DNA from: Mergibacter septicus
GTDB taxonomy: Bacteria > Pseudomonadota > Gammaproteobacteria > Enterobacterales > Pasteurellaceae
DNA: 64,000 nt
Reading direction: 5' to 3'
Assembly (NCBI RefSeq): GCF_003265225.1
Contig: NZ_CP022013.1
Location: 62,001 to 126,000, forward strand
The translations under genes and the position numbers were made by a program. Shown here piece after piece: positions 6,698 to 15,004 of the stretch (its first letter is position 1; each line of letters begins with the position of its first letter). The notes under the pieces are model-generated. The model ran no database searches, was not told where the DNA came from, and saw only the letters and a list, made by a program, of their open reading frames with translations.

Positions 6698-8512
6698 ATG
6701 TATTGGTTGAGATCATTATTTAAACGTAAAAATTTACCTGTTGCAAATATTAAAAATGAATTATCACCAGGATGGATTTATCCTGAACATGCAACAAAAT
6801 TATTAGATACTCAATTACGTAAAAAATTAGTACGACTGATTTATCAGAATGTATCAATGTCTGAAAATTTGTTTAATACACTGTATAGAACGGCGATTGA
6901 GCGTTATGCTGAATTAGTACAATTATTGCCCGCTTCAGAAAATCATCACCATTCGTATGAGGGGGGAATGTTAGATCACGGATTAGAAGTTGTTAGTATT
7001 GCGGTTAAATTACGGCAGAGCTATCTGTTGCCTCCTAATTCGGCTCCTGAGGATCAGTCTAGACAATCTGAAATGTGGACTGCTGCTGTAATTTATGCAG
7101 CATTAGTTCATGATATAGCAAAAATTGTAGTTGATATAGAAATTGAGGTGCAAGGAGAGGGACGTTGGTTTCCATGGCACGGTACAATTAAAAAACCATA
7201 TAGATTTAAATATATTAAAAATAGAGATTACAATTTACATCATGTGATGGGTGCTATGATTGGCAGCTATTTAATTCCCATAACAGGATTGAATTGGTTA
7301 GCTAAAAATAATGATGTATTTAATGCGTTAATGTATTTTGCAGCAGGACACTATGATAAAAGCGGTGTATTATCTGAAATAGTACAAAAAGCTGATCAGA
7401 CTAGTGTAGCTCAATTTCTGGGCGGTGATGTTAGTAAAATTCAGCAACCAACTCGTTCTCTGTCTCAGCAAATTTTAATAGCATTACGCTATTTATTAGA
7501 GCACGAATTGCAACTGAATAATTCTAAAGGGGGAAGTGATGGATGGCTAACAGATGATTCTTTGTGGCTAATGAGTAAAACTGTCACAGATAAAGTTCGG
7601 GCATATTTACTGCAACAGGGCGTTAATGTACCGAGTCAAAATAGTCGATTATTTGATGAAATGCAATCGCATAATATTATTGAATCAACTCCTGAAAATA
7701 AAGCTATCTGGCACTGTAAAATTTCCTCTAATTCTGGTTGGCAACCCGAAAATTCATTTACATTATTAAAATTATCTCCATCAAAAATCTGGACCAATAT
7801 AGAACAACGACCGGAGCTGTTTAATGGTACTGTTACAGTTGATATAAGTAAAACTGGGTCAGAAGATACAGTTGATATAAGTAAAACTGGGTCAGAAGAT
7901 ACAGTTGATATAAGTAAAACTGAACCAGAAGATAATAGTAAGGCTGAAAATAGTAAAACTGAGTCAGGAACTGATATAGATTTTACCCTAAACCTATTCA
8001 AATCTACCAATTCAGAATTAGATGTTGATACCAATTTTTGTGATGGTTCTCAAAATTTTAAAATAAATCAACAGGATATGCTAGAAGTTACATTGAATGA
8101 TATTAATCATAGTAATAAACTAAATTTACCTGATTTGAATAATACAAATGAATTTCTAAATTGGATCAAAATGGGAATTTCATCTAGAAAATTATCTGTC
8201 AATGAAGCTAATGCAAAATTACATATTGTCAATCAATCTGTTTTTTTAGTTTCACCGGGCATTTTCCAAAAATATTCACTAGAAAAATTTGGCACAAAAG
8301 AACATTGGAAATGTATTCAAAAAAATTTCCAAAAGCTTGGACTACATAAAAAAAATTCAGATTTAAACATATGGACGTGTGAGATTATTGGACCGAGAAA
8401 ACGAACTTGTGTTAAGGGATACTTAGTTAGTGATATGTCACTATTTTTCGGAGATAAACAGTGTTTTGATAATATGTATTTAACATTACTGGAGAATACT
8501 AATAATGGGTAA
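6698..8512 (+). CDS. MobH-family relaxase (TraI_2 domain), conjugative DNA processing
   Basis: 604 aa; ATG 6698 follows AAGG at 6 nt. Relaxases of the MobH class nick oriT and pilot the strand into the recipient. The N-terminal TraI_2 domain (about 20-290) shows the HHH motif (83-85), LDHGLEV (92-98), an HD metal pair (138-139, ALVHDIAK) and AAGHYDKSG (215-223). A low-complexity linker (about 380-425) contains three tandem copies of an 11-residue unit. The C-terminal domain (about 480-604) resembles the conserved C-terminal domain of TraI_2 relaxases. The stop overlaps the integrase start by 8 nt, so mobilisation and integration genes form one operon at the element's end, as in ICEHin1056-type ICEs. 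Confidence 0.88.
   Translation: MYWLRSLFKRKNLPVANIKNELSPGWIYPEHATKLLDTQLRKKLVRLIYQNVSMSENLFNTLYRTAIERYAELVQLLPASENHHHSYEGGMLDHGLEVVSIAVKLRQSYLLPPNSAPEDQSRQSEMWTAAVIYAALVHDIAKIVVDIEIEVQGEGRWFPWHGTIKKPYRFKYIKNRDYNLHHVMGAMIGSYLIPITGLNWLAKNNDVFNALMYFAAGHYDKSGVLSEIVQKADQTSVAQFLGGDVSKIQQPTRSLSQQILIALRYLLEHELQLNNSKGGSDGWLTDDSLWLMSKTVTDKVRAYLLQQGVNVPSQNSRLFDEMQSHNIIESTPENKAIWHCKISSNSGWQPENSFTLLKLSPSKIWTNIEQRPELFNGTVTVDISKTGSEDTVDISKTGSEDTVDISKTEPEDNSKAENSKTESGTDIDFTLNLFKSTNSELDVDTNFCDGSQNFKINQQDMLEVTLNDINHSNKLNLPDLNNTNEFLNWIKMGISSRKLSVNEANAKLHIVNQSVFLVSPGIFQKYSLEKFGTKEHWKCIQKNFQKLGLHKKNSDLNIWTCEIIGPRKRTCVKGYLVSDMSLFFGDKQCFDNMYLTLLENTNNG
7835..7933 (+). repeat. 33-bp tandem repeat in the relaxase linker, 3 copies
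   Basis: Units start at 7835, 7868 and 7901. The first two are identical and the third differs slightly; each encodes TVDISKTGSED or a variant. The unit is a multiple of 3, so copy changes would keep the frame. Confidence 0.9.
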
Positions 8513-9410
8513 TAATCATATCACATTTCGAGAATTATTAGATAAATACTGTCACTATAAATATTTACGTCCAGAAACTGAAACGTGTTATAAAAAAGCG
8601 GTGAATCAATTATTGAAATATTCATCTGAAACAATTTTAGTTAGTGAAATAACATTAGAATTAGTTATACAGTGGCGTACTGAATTAGTAAAACGAATAA
8701 AACCCGTCACATTTAATAATTATTTACGACATTGTAGGGCATTAATGTATTTTGCGATTAAATATAAATTTGTTGATAGAATAGATAATCCATTTAGTGG
8801 AGTATCATTACGAGAAGGAAAACGGGCAAAAAAAATTATCAATGATCAAGATTTAACTAAATTAGAATATATTTTAGACAGAGAAATTTTGCAGCCCGCA
8901 TGGTTCATTAGATCGTTGATAATTACATTTCAGTGCACAGGATTGCGTAGTAGTCAGTTATTACAGTTGAAAATATGTAATATTGATATAAAAAATAGAA
9001 CGATATTTATTTCCTCAGATATTAATAAAAACCATAATGATCATATTATTCCAATCTCAAATCGGTTATTACCGCATATAAATGAAATACTAATTCAGCA
9101 CCAGAAATTACGTAGCAATAAACATGAGCAATTATTTAATATTAATAAATTCTCAGCTACTGTTTATAGGAAAAATCAGGATATGAATAGAAATCAATTG
9201 GGATATATTTTTAAACAGTTATCAAAATTATGTAAAACAAAAATATCTCCACATAGATTTAGGCATACTGTTGCAACGAATTTAATGCGTGATCCAGAGA
9301 AAAATTTATATATTACACAAAAATTATTAGGACATAATAGTATTAAAACAACATTGGGTTATATAGATCACAATGTTGAGATGTTAAGAAATTGTGTAGA
9401 AAAATTATAA
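8505..9410 (+). CDS. int: Tyrosine recombinase, ICE integrase
   Basis: 301 aa. The N-terminal SAM-like core-binding domain covers about residues 5-100. The catalytic domain has Arg148 (TGLRSSQL), His250 and Arg253 (PHRFRHT), His277 (LLGHNS) and the nucleophile Tyr286 (LGYIDHN), so the active site is complete. It is short for an ICE integrase and lacks an obvious arm-binding domain. It overlaps the relaxase gene by 8 nt and ends 133 nt before the tRNA-Leu attachment site it presumably recognises. No excisionase gene is visible in the window. Confidence 0.92.
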   Translation: MGNNHITFRELLDKYCHYKYLRPETETCYKKAVNQLLKYSSETILVSEITLELVIQWRTELVKRIKPVTFNNYLRHCRALMYFAIKYKFVDRIDNPFSGVSLREGKRAKKIINDQDLTKLEYILDREILQPAWFIRSLIITFQCTGLRSSQLLQLKICNIDIKNRTIFISSDINKNHNDHIIPISNRLLPHINEILIQHQKLRSNKHEQLFNINKFSATVYRKNQDMNRNQLGYIFKQLSKLCKTKISPHRFRHTVATNLMRDPEKNLYITQKLLGHNSIKTTLGYIDHNVEMLRNCVEKL

Positions 9411-9435
9411 AATTTTATTATTTTACAAAATAGGG

Positions 9436-9463
9436 TTTACATACACACAAAATAGTGTAGAAT
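9436..9463 (+). promoter_or_regulatory. Candidate outward promoter at the ICE end
   Basis: TTTACA (9436-9441), a 16-bp spacer and TAGAAT (9458-9463) point rightward at the tRNA-Leu fragment, tRNA-Gly and tRNA-Cys. Each hexamer is one mismatch from the sigma-70 consensus. It lies inside the ICE and could replace the native tRNA operon promoter separated by the insertion. Confidence 0.55.
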
Positions 9464-9464
9464 G

Positions 9465-9528
9465 AATTTCGATCTAAAAGATCGAACAGTCGAAATTAAT
9501 AATACAGCAGAAAATGTGACTGTATTAT
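9465..9528. repeat. Cluster of inverted repeats at the ICE terminus
   Basis: Three inverted repeats lie between int and the attachment site: AATTTCGA/TCGAAATT (9465/9490), TTCGATCT/AGATCGAA (9468/9479) and ATAATACAG/CTGTATTAT (9499/9520). They could be recombinase or accessory-protein sites, or hairpins in a leader transcript. Confidence 0.55.
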
Positions 9529-9543
9529 AAGACAAAAGGAAAT

Positions 9544-9606
9544 ACAAGGGATTTAAAATCCCTCGGCTTTCGAGCTGTGCGAGTTCAAGTCTCGCCCCGG
9601 GCACCA
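9544..9606 (+). other. ICE attachment site: 3' fragment of tRNA-Leu(TAA)
   Basis: The sequence from the anticodon stem to CCA of a tRNA-Leu is present (AAGGGATTTAAAATCCCT carries anticodon TAA), through the variable arm, T-arm and acceptor 3' strand. The 5' third, including the acceptor 5' strand and D-arm, is absent: the upstream bases are ICE sequence. This is the displaced 3' end expected when an ICE inserts into a tRNA gene and regenerates an intact copy at its other end. ICEHin1056 relatives use tRNA-Leu. It is not a functional tRNA gene. Confidence 0.9.
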
Positions 9607-9626
9607 TTTATTAGTTAATCAGTTCT

Positions 9627-9702
<76 letters not shown>

Positions 9703-9710
9703 AGTTTCTC

Positions 9711-9784
9711 GGCGTGTTAGCAAAGCGGTTATGCACTGGATTGCAAATCCATGTAGCTCGGTTCGACTCCGGGACACGCCTCCA
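9711..9784 (+). tRNA. tRNA-Cys (GCA)
   Basis: A 74-nt cloverleaf with CCA. Acceptor GGCGTGT pairs with ACACGCC and the anticodon loop is TTGCAAA. It is 8 nt after tRNA-Gly, so the two are co-transcribed. tRNA-Cys is usually single-copy, so its expression is likely essential. Confidence 0.97.
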
Positions 9785-9857
9785 TTAGTAATCCCCCTTC
9801 TGTTTGTCTTAAAAGTCATTAAAATAAAAGTATCTTACATTTTTCTTAAATTTAGAT

Positions 9858-9909
9858 CCCATAATTCCTAGATCATTATTTTTTTATTTAAGAAAATAAC
9901 CCTATATTG
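9858..9909. repeat. Direct repeat, left copy (degenerate terminator)
   Basis: This 52-bp sequence recurs almost exactly at 11378-11428, with one base difference in a T run. The left copy holds only half of the AATAACCCT/AGGGTTATT hairpin that is complete after ndh, so it looks like a duplicated terminator that has decayed. Confidence 0.85.
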
Positions 9910-10001
9910 TAAAGGGCATTTCTTTAGAATGAATTTAACAGGGGAGTTTGGTGGTACGTTCTCTCTTGCGAAAGATTTTAAGTATTGAAATACTTTAATT
10001 T

Positions 10002-10244
10002 CTACTCTGATGATTTTACTGTTAATTCCATTAAACGTTTAACTAGTGGTCCTGTGATTACAGCAGCAAAAAAAGCAATTGGCATAGCAATACAGTAGCT
10101 ATGGAACATACGATTAAAGTACATCACATCAATGCCTGTATTGATTGCAACTAAAATTGAAGACATCACAAAAGCCATGATTGAAGCTCGATAAAAAGTA
10201 AATACTAGAGATGCGTATTTTTTGGGTATAAATCCTCGATTCAT
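10002..10244 (-). CDS. DUF2798 membrane protein
   Basis: 80 aa with two transmembrane helices (about 13-33 and 44-68). The start MNRGFIPKKYASLVFTFYRA and the later INTGID are characteristic of DUF2798 proteins, whose function is unknown. ATG at 10244 follows an AAGGAA site. It is divergent from a LysR regulator with about 120 nt between the starts, the typical arrangement of a LysR protein and its target. Transcription probably depends on that regulator; this is inference. Confidence 0.85.
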   Translation of the reverse strand: MNRGFIPKKYASLVFTFYRASIMAFVMSSILVAINTGIDVMYFNRMFHSYCIAMPIAFFAAVITGPLVKRLMELTVKSSE

Positions 10245-10362
10245 TTATTTTCCTTATTTAATAAAAAATTAATTTTTGAATATAGGGGTGATTATTACAT
10301 ATAAAATTATTTTATTTAAATGTATAATAATGATAGATTAATCTTTATAAGTGATTAATATT

Positions 10363-11241
10363 ATGGAAATACGACATTTACGCTACTTTTTAGCAGTTGC
10401 AGAGGAGTTACATTTCGGTCGAGCTGCACAAAAAATGCATATAGTACAGTCTGCATTAAGTATGCAAATAAAAGCCCTTGAAGATGAATTAGGTGGATTA
10501 TTGTTTGAACGAACCAGTCGTACGGTTTCGCTAACAGAAGCAGGACGTTTATTTCAAATTGAAGCAGAACGAGCTATTAAGCAATTTGAATACAGTCAAA
10601 CAATTGCTAAATTAGCTATATCGGGTGAGTTAGGGACAGTACGAATAGGGGTGTTTAGCAGTTTGATGATCAATCAAACTTTTATACAATGTTTGCAGTA
10701 TTTTCAAAAAATGTATCCGCAAGTGAAATTAATACTTAATGAAACTCTTCCTCAAAAAGCACCGCAAGCTTTATTACAAAATGAAATTGACGTTGCGTAT
10801 ATTCTATCTGATGATTTTAATAATAATTTTAATGATAAAAGAATCAAAGTTGATGGATTATCTCAATGGACATATATTGCTGTGTTACCTCATGATCATG
10901 CTTTGGTTGGTGCTAAGCATCTATCTCTGGAACAGATTAGCCGTTATCCCTTTGTTGCATATGGTCAAATTGAAAAAGTATTATTAGAACAGTTTAGACA
11001 ACAAATAAACGTATCCCATTATGTTACGTCAGGTATGTTAGGTGTATTAGCCTGTGTTTCGGCTGGTTTTGGCGTAAGTATTTGTCCTAAAGAAGTTACT
11101 TCTTTTAACTATGAGAATGTTTGTTATCGCTCAATTAGTGATAACTCTCCAATCCTATATTTAAAGCAATTATCTCGAATTAATGAAAATAGTATATCAG
11201 TATTAAATTTTCTAAACTCAGTGTTATCTATAAAATGGTAA
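10363..11241 (+). CDS. LysR-family transcriptional regulator
   Basis: 292 aa from ATG 10363, preferred to GTG 10351 because LysR proteins begin MEIRHLRYFLAVAEE. The N-terminal winged helix (about 1-60) has the conserved LHFGRAAQKMHIVQSALSMQ helix-turn-helix; a periplasmic-binding-like effector domain (about 90-290) follows. The effector is not predictable. It probably controls the divergent DUF2798 gene and itself. The pair sits between two copies of a 52-bp repeat. Confidence 0.9.
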   Translation: MEIRHLRYFLAVAEELHFGRAAQKMHIVQSALSMQIKALEDELGGLLFERTSRTVSLTEAGRLFQIEAERAIKQFEYSQTIAKLAISGELGTVRIGVFSSLMINQTFIQCLQYFQKMYPQVKLILNETLPQKAPQALLQNEIDVAYILSDDFNNNFNDKRIKVDGLSQWTYIAVLPHDHALVGAKHLSLEQISRYPFVAYGQIEKVLLEQFRQQINVSHYVTSGMLGVLACVSAGFGVSICPKEVTSFNYENVCYRSISDNSPILYLKQLSRINENSISVLNFLNSVLSIKW

Positions 11242-11377
11242 ATAGGTATTACAGTATAATGTACATTCGGTACTGATAAGTAACAATATAGTTTAATGTT
11301 ACGCTACCAGAATAGAATTAGTGACAGGAAGTTGATTAACTTTTCATTTTTATATGAATAATAGATCCGTTTACAAC

Positions 11378-11428
11378 CCCATAATTCCTAGATCATTATT
11401 TTTTATTTAAGAAAATAACCCTATATTG
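11378..11428. repeat. Direct repeat, right copy
   Basis: This is the intact partner of 9858-9909. It carries most of the ndh terminator, showing that the duplicated sequence included a terminator. Confidence 0.85.
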
Positions 11429-11440
11429 CAAGGGTTATTT
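11413..11440 (-). terminator. Terminator of ndh
   Basis: Perfect 10-bp arms AAATAACCCT (11413-11422) and AGGGTTATTT (11431-11440). It is placed between the convergent LysR and ndh genes and may serve both. Confidence 0.85.
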
Positions 11441-11448
11441 ATTCAGAG

Positions 11449-12738
11449 TTAATGTAATTTTAATTTAGGGCGGATAATGCGATTAATTTGTCCTGATAGC
11501 ATAATTAATCCAGTTTTAAAGATACCGTGTAAAGCTATTTGATGCATACGGTAGAGGGAGATATACATTATTCGTGCAAGATGCCCTTCAATCATCATTG
11601 AGCCTTTGACAAGATTTCCCATTAAATTACCAATAGTCGAATAATTACTGAGAGAGATTAAGGAACCATAGTCTTTATAGAGATAGTCTTTCTGTGGTTT
11701 GTTTTTTAATTTCGCTAAAATATTCTGGTAACAACAACTCGCCATTTGATGGGCAGCTTGTGCTCTTGGTGGTACAAATTTGCCATTTGGTTGTGGGCAA
11801 GCGGCTAAATCACCAATAACATAAATATCATCATCTTGTGTTGTTTGTAGTGTTGGTTTGACAAGTAATTGGTTAATTTTATTTGTTTCTAAACCCGGGA
11901 TATTTTTAATAAAATCAGGAGCTTTGACACCAGCCGCCCAAACAATTAATTTGGCTGGTATGTGAGTACCAGTATGTGTTGTTAAGCCCGTTTGATCGAT
12001 AGCTGTAACTTTAGTATTGGTATGAATATGAACTCCAAGTTTGGTTAATTCAGTATATACTGCATTTGAAATACGTTGTGGGAGTGCAGGAAGAATTGAT
12101 TCTCCCGCTTCAATTAAATTAACATTCAAGCGAGAATTATCAAGATCCTTAAGATCATAATATTGGAAGGTATTAATAGAATGGAAGAGTTCAGCGGCTA
12201 GTTCCACACCAGTTGCACCAGCACCAACGATAGCAATATCAAGCGTTTTCATTTGTTGATTATTGTGTAATTTTAGAAACTGATTCGTCATTTCTTTTCT
12301 AAAATATTCAGCTTGTTCCACATCGTTTAGAAAAATGCAATGTTCTTTTGCTCCGGGCGTATTGAAATCGTTACAAACTGAACCGATAGCTAAGACGAGA
12401 ATATCATATTCTAATTGCCGTTCAGGAAGGAGTAATTCATTATGTTCATCATACATTGCTGCTAGTGTGATTTTTTTGGCTTGTCGATCAATATTTTGTA
12501 ATTTCCCGATTTGAAAGTGAAAATGATGTTTTTTGGCATGATCTCTAAAACTAATTGAATCAATATTGGCATCAAGTGAACCCGTTGCGACTTCATGTAA
12601 TAGCGGTTTCCAAATATGGTTGGGCTTGCTATCTACTAAAGTAAGTTCAAATTCAGGATTTTTTCCCAGTTTATTTCCAAGTTTGGTAATAAGTTCCAAC
12701 CCTCCGGCACCGCCGCCGACCACGAGAATTCGTTTCAT
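11449..12738 (-). CDS. ndh: NADH dehydrogenase, type II (NDH-2)
   Basis: 429 aa. This peripheral inner-membrane flavoenzyme passes electrons from NADH to quinone without pumping protons. There are two Rossmann folds: FAD-binding [10 protein letters not shown] at residues 5-14 and NAD-binding [15 protein letters not shown] near 170. A second FAD motif ([10 protein letters not shown]) lies near 305, and the C-terminus is an amphipathic, basic membrane-anchoring region. ATG 12738 has AGAGGAAA upstream. It is a monocistronic gene with its own terminator. Confidence 0.95.
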   Translation of the reverse strand: MKRILVVGGGAGGLELITKLGNKLGKNPEFELTLVDSKPNHIWKPLLHEVATGSLDANIDSISFRDHAKKHHFHFQIGKLQNIDRQAKKITLAAMYDEHNELLLPERQLEYDILVLAIGSVCNDFNTPGAKEHCIFLNDVEQAEYFRKEMTNQFLKLHNNQQMKTLDIAIVGAGATGVELAAELFHSINTFQYYDLKDLDNSRLNVNLIEAGESILPALPQRISNAVYTELTKLGVHIHTNTKVTAIDQTGLTTHTGTHIPAKLIVWAAGVKAPDFIKNIPGLETNKINQLLVKPTLQTTQDDDIYVIGDLAACPQPNGKFVPPRAQAAHQMASCCYQNILAKLKNKPQKDYLYKDYGSLISLSNYSTIGNLMGNLVKGSMMIEGHLARIMYISLYRMHQIALHGIFKTGLIMLSGQINRIIRPKLKLH

Positions 12739-13059
12739 CGTTTTTTCCTCTTAAAATGTAATAAAAAATTTGGTTCTGTCATTTGGCTTTTGGCGCTAAT
12801 CCTACGCTTTTTAATTATGCTGTAAAGTAAGAAACGATTTATTTACAACTAAATAAAAATATTAAATGTTTTTACATAAGATTAACAAATAGGGTGGTGT
12901 GTTTGCAATCAAGCTAAAAGTCAGAAGGAATATCGTTTCCAATAGAGAAAAATAAAGTATTGTAATTAATGTAATAGTTAAAAATAGATAAAGAATAAAC
13001 TTGTCGATAAAAAGAATTCTTTTTACAATCCCTTAATAATTGATAGTTAAGTTGATGAA
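12739..13059. other. Divergent intergenic region ndh/cyuA
   Basis: 321 nt, AT-rich, with no credible coding frame. It must carry the promoters of both neighbours. I see no convincing FNR or other operator and no stable hairpin. Confidence 0.5.
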
Positions 13060-14367
13060 ATGTTTATGTTAAGTCAAGAAATAGCAGATAAAATTGTTGC
13101 TTTAGTACGTAAAGATGTAACACCAGCTTTAGGTTGTACAGAGCCTATCTCACTTGCCTTAGCTGCGGCTATTGCTGCTTCTTATCTTACTGCACCAGTC
13201 AAATGTATTCAGGCTAAGGTATCGCCTAATTTGATGAAAAATGGAATGGGAGTAACTGTGCCAGGTACAGGTATGGTTGGTTTACCGATTGCTGCGGCTG
13301 TTGGTGCTATTGCGGGTGATCCAAAAGCAGGGCTTGAAGTATTGAAAAAAATTCAAGTTAGTGATGTTGAACAAGCAAAGTTAATGCTAAAAAATCAACA
13401 AGTTAGTGTTGAAATAGCGGAGACGGATAATCCATTATATTCTGAAGCACTGCTTTTTTCGCAAGATAATGATTATGTTCGAGTATGTATCCAAGATAAT
13501 CATACGAATGTGATTTCAATTGAAAAAAATGGTGTATTTTTATATCAACAACCAGTTAAACAAATTGAAATATCCGATCAGGAGAATATTTTTGAAGTGC
13601 TGACGGTAGAAAGTTTGTATCAGTTTGCAATCCAAGTTGAATTAGAAAAAATAGCCTTTATTGCTGAAGCAGAAAAACTTAACAGTGCTTTATCTGAAGA
13701 AGGTTTAAACCATCAATATGGTTTACATATTGGATTAACCTTGAAAAAACAAATTGAACGTGGCTTGTTGGCTGATGATCTCCTTTCAAAAATTATCATT
13801 GGGACAACCGCTGCTTCTGATGCACGTATGGGGGGAGCGTTATTACCTGCGATGAGTAATTCAGGTTCGGGTAATCAGGGCATCACAGCTACTATGCCAA
13901 TAGTGATTGTGGCACGTTTTGTAAAGGCGAATGATGAAAAGCTAGTTAGAGCATTATTTTTGTCGCATTTAGTTGCAATTTATATTCATAGTAAGTTACC
14001 GAGTTTATCTGCCTTATGTGCGGTATCTACTGCAGCAATGGGAAGTGCGGCTGGTATGGCATGGTTGTTAGGCGGTGATTTTAAAACGATCAGTTATGCT
14101 ATTTGCAGTATGATTGGGGATATTAGCGGAGTGCTATGTGATGGTGCAGCGAATAGTTGTGCAATGAAGGTTTCAACTGGTGTTTCCTCTGCATATAAAG
14201 CGGTATTAATGGCATTAGATCATACTCGAGTAACAGGGAGTGAAGGGATTGTAGAGCATTGTGTAGATCGTTCTATTAATAACTTATGTGCGATTGCTCG
14301 TCAGAGTATGGTTTATACTGATCGGCAAATTATCCAAATAATGACAGAAAAACCACAGGATTGTTAG
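13060..14367 (+). CDS. cyuA: L-cysteine desulfidase (UPF0597/YhaM family)
   Basis: 435 aa. Enzymes of this family split L-cysteine to pyruvate, ammonia and sulfide using a [4Fe-4S] cluster. Cysteines in conserved positions are LGCTEP (about residue 25), SALCAVS, and LCDGAANSCAMK near the C-terminus, consistent with cluster binding. Glycine-rich blocks (GTGMVGLPIAAAVGAIAG; MGGALLPAMSNSGSGNQG) match the family. ATG 13060 is used; ATG 13066 is an alternative and neither has a strong ribosome site. Usual partners (cyuP permease, cyuR) are not adjacent. Confidence 0.88.
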   Translation: MFMLSQEIADKIVALVRKDVTPALGCTEPISLALAAAIAASYLTAPVKCIQAKVSPNLMKNGMGVTVPGTGMVGLPIAAAVGAIAGDPKAGLEVLKKIQVSDVEQAKLMLKNQQVSVEIAETDNPLYSEALLFSQDNDYVRVCIQDNHTNVISIEKNGVFLYQQPVKQIEISDQENIFEVLTVESLYQFAIQVELEKIAFIAEAEKLNSALSEEGLNHQYGLHIGLTLKKQIERGLLADDLLSKIIIGTTAASDARMGGALLPAMSNSGSGNQGITATMPIVIVARFVKANDEKLVRALFLSHLVAIYIHSKLPSLSALCAVSTAAMGSAAGMAWLLGGDFKTISYAICSMIGDISGVLCDGAANSCAMKVSTGVSSAYKAVLMALDHTRVTGSEGIVEHCVDRSINNLCAIARQSMVYTDRQIIQIMTEKPQDC

Positions 14368-14371
14368 CTAA

Positions 14372-14401
14372 AAAAACTAGCTAGATAACTAGCTAGTTTT
14401 T
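14372..14401. terminator. Bidirectional terminator between cyuA and torD
   Basis: AAAAACTAGCTAG (14372-14384) and CTAGCTAGTTTTT (14389-14401) form a 13-bp stem with an ATAA loop. A and T flanks allow use by both convergent genes. Confidence 0.93.
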
Positions 14402-14407
14402 GTCATT

Positions 14408-15004
14408 TTAGTTTTTATCAGCAAGATCGTGTTGAATAAATGCAAAAAATAATTGAAGTAATTGCGGATAGAATTGGCTTTTTACTTTAATTTTTAATGC
14501 TTTTTCAATAAATTCAGGTAACCAACTTAGCAGTTGTTGTTGAATAAATTGCTGTTGTTTAGCTAGAGATTTTTGCTCAATAAGTTTAATCAAAACTTCT
14601 AAATAAACGCAAAGATGATCGCTCGGTTCATTTTTTTGTTTATTAATTGCTAGATGGTACTGTTTAAGGTACTTATCCATTGCCTGTAAGTTATCTTGTA
14701 ATTGTTGCTGTTCAAGATATGCTGAAGCATAAGGTAAAGCACTACTGGTACTATCTAGAAGAAATAATTGTGCATAATCTGCTGCCAATTCTAAATAATT
14801 CAATGGCTGATCTTTTAATTCAGTCAATGCAGTTTCTAACGCATGAATCTGATTACTAAATCCAAGTTGCTTGAACAATTCAAATAGCGGTTGAAACATA
14901 CCGCTATTGTATTGTTGTAATTGAGTTTCACTCAACTCGTTGCCAAGTAGATTGTTAAACCAAGTATAGAGAAAAACTCTTTCTTCACCAGTTAAGTTAA
15001 TCAT
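14408..15004 (-). CDS. torD: TorD-family molybdoenzyme maturation chaperone
   Basis: 198 aa, all-helical. It contains the family motif [13 protein letters not shown] (about 125-137). TorD-type chaperones bind the Tat signal and body of the apo-reductase, assist molybdenum cofactor loading and hold back export. The start overlaps the torZ stop by 4 nt (15001-15004), so chaperone and client are coupled. It is the last gene of torE-torY-torZ-torD. Confidence 0.93.
   Translation of the reverse strand: MINLTGEERVFLYTWFNNLLGNELSETQLQQYNSGMFQPLFELFKQLGFSNQIHALETALTELKDQPLNYLELAADYAQLFLLDSTSSALPYASAYLEQQQLQDNLQAMDKYLKQYHLAINKQKNEPSDHLCVYLEVLIKLIEQKSLAKQQQFIQQQLLSWLPEFIEKALKIKVKSQFYPQLLQLFFAFIQHDLADKN

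Noticed and set aside
9544-9606. Functional tRNA-Leu
   Set aside because: The 5' acceptor strand and D-arm are missing; only the 3' attachment-site part is present.
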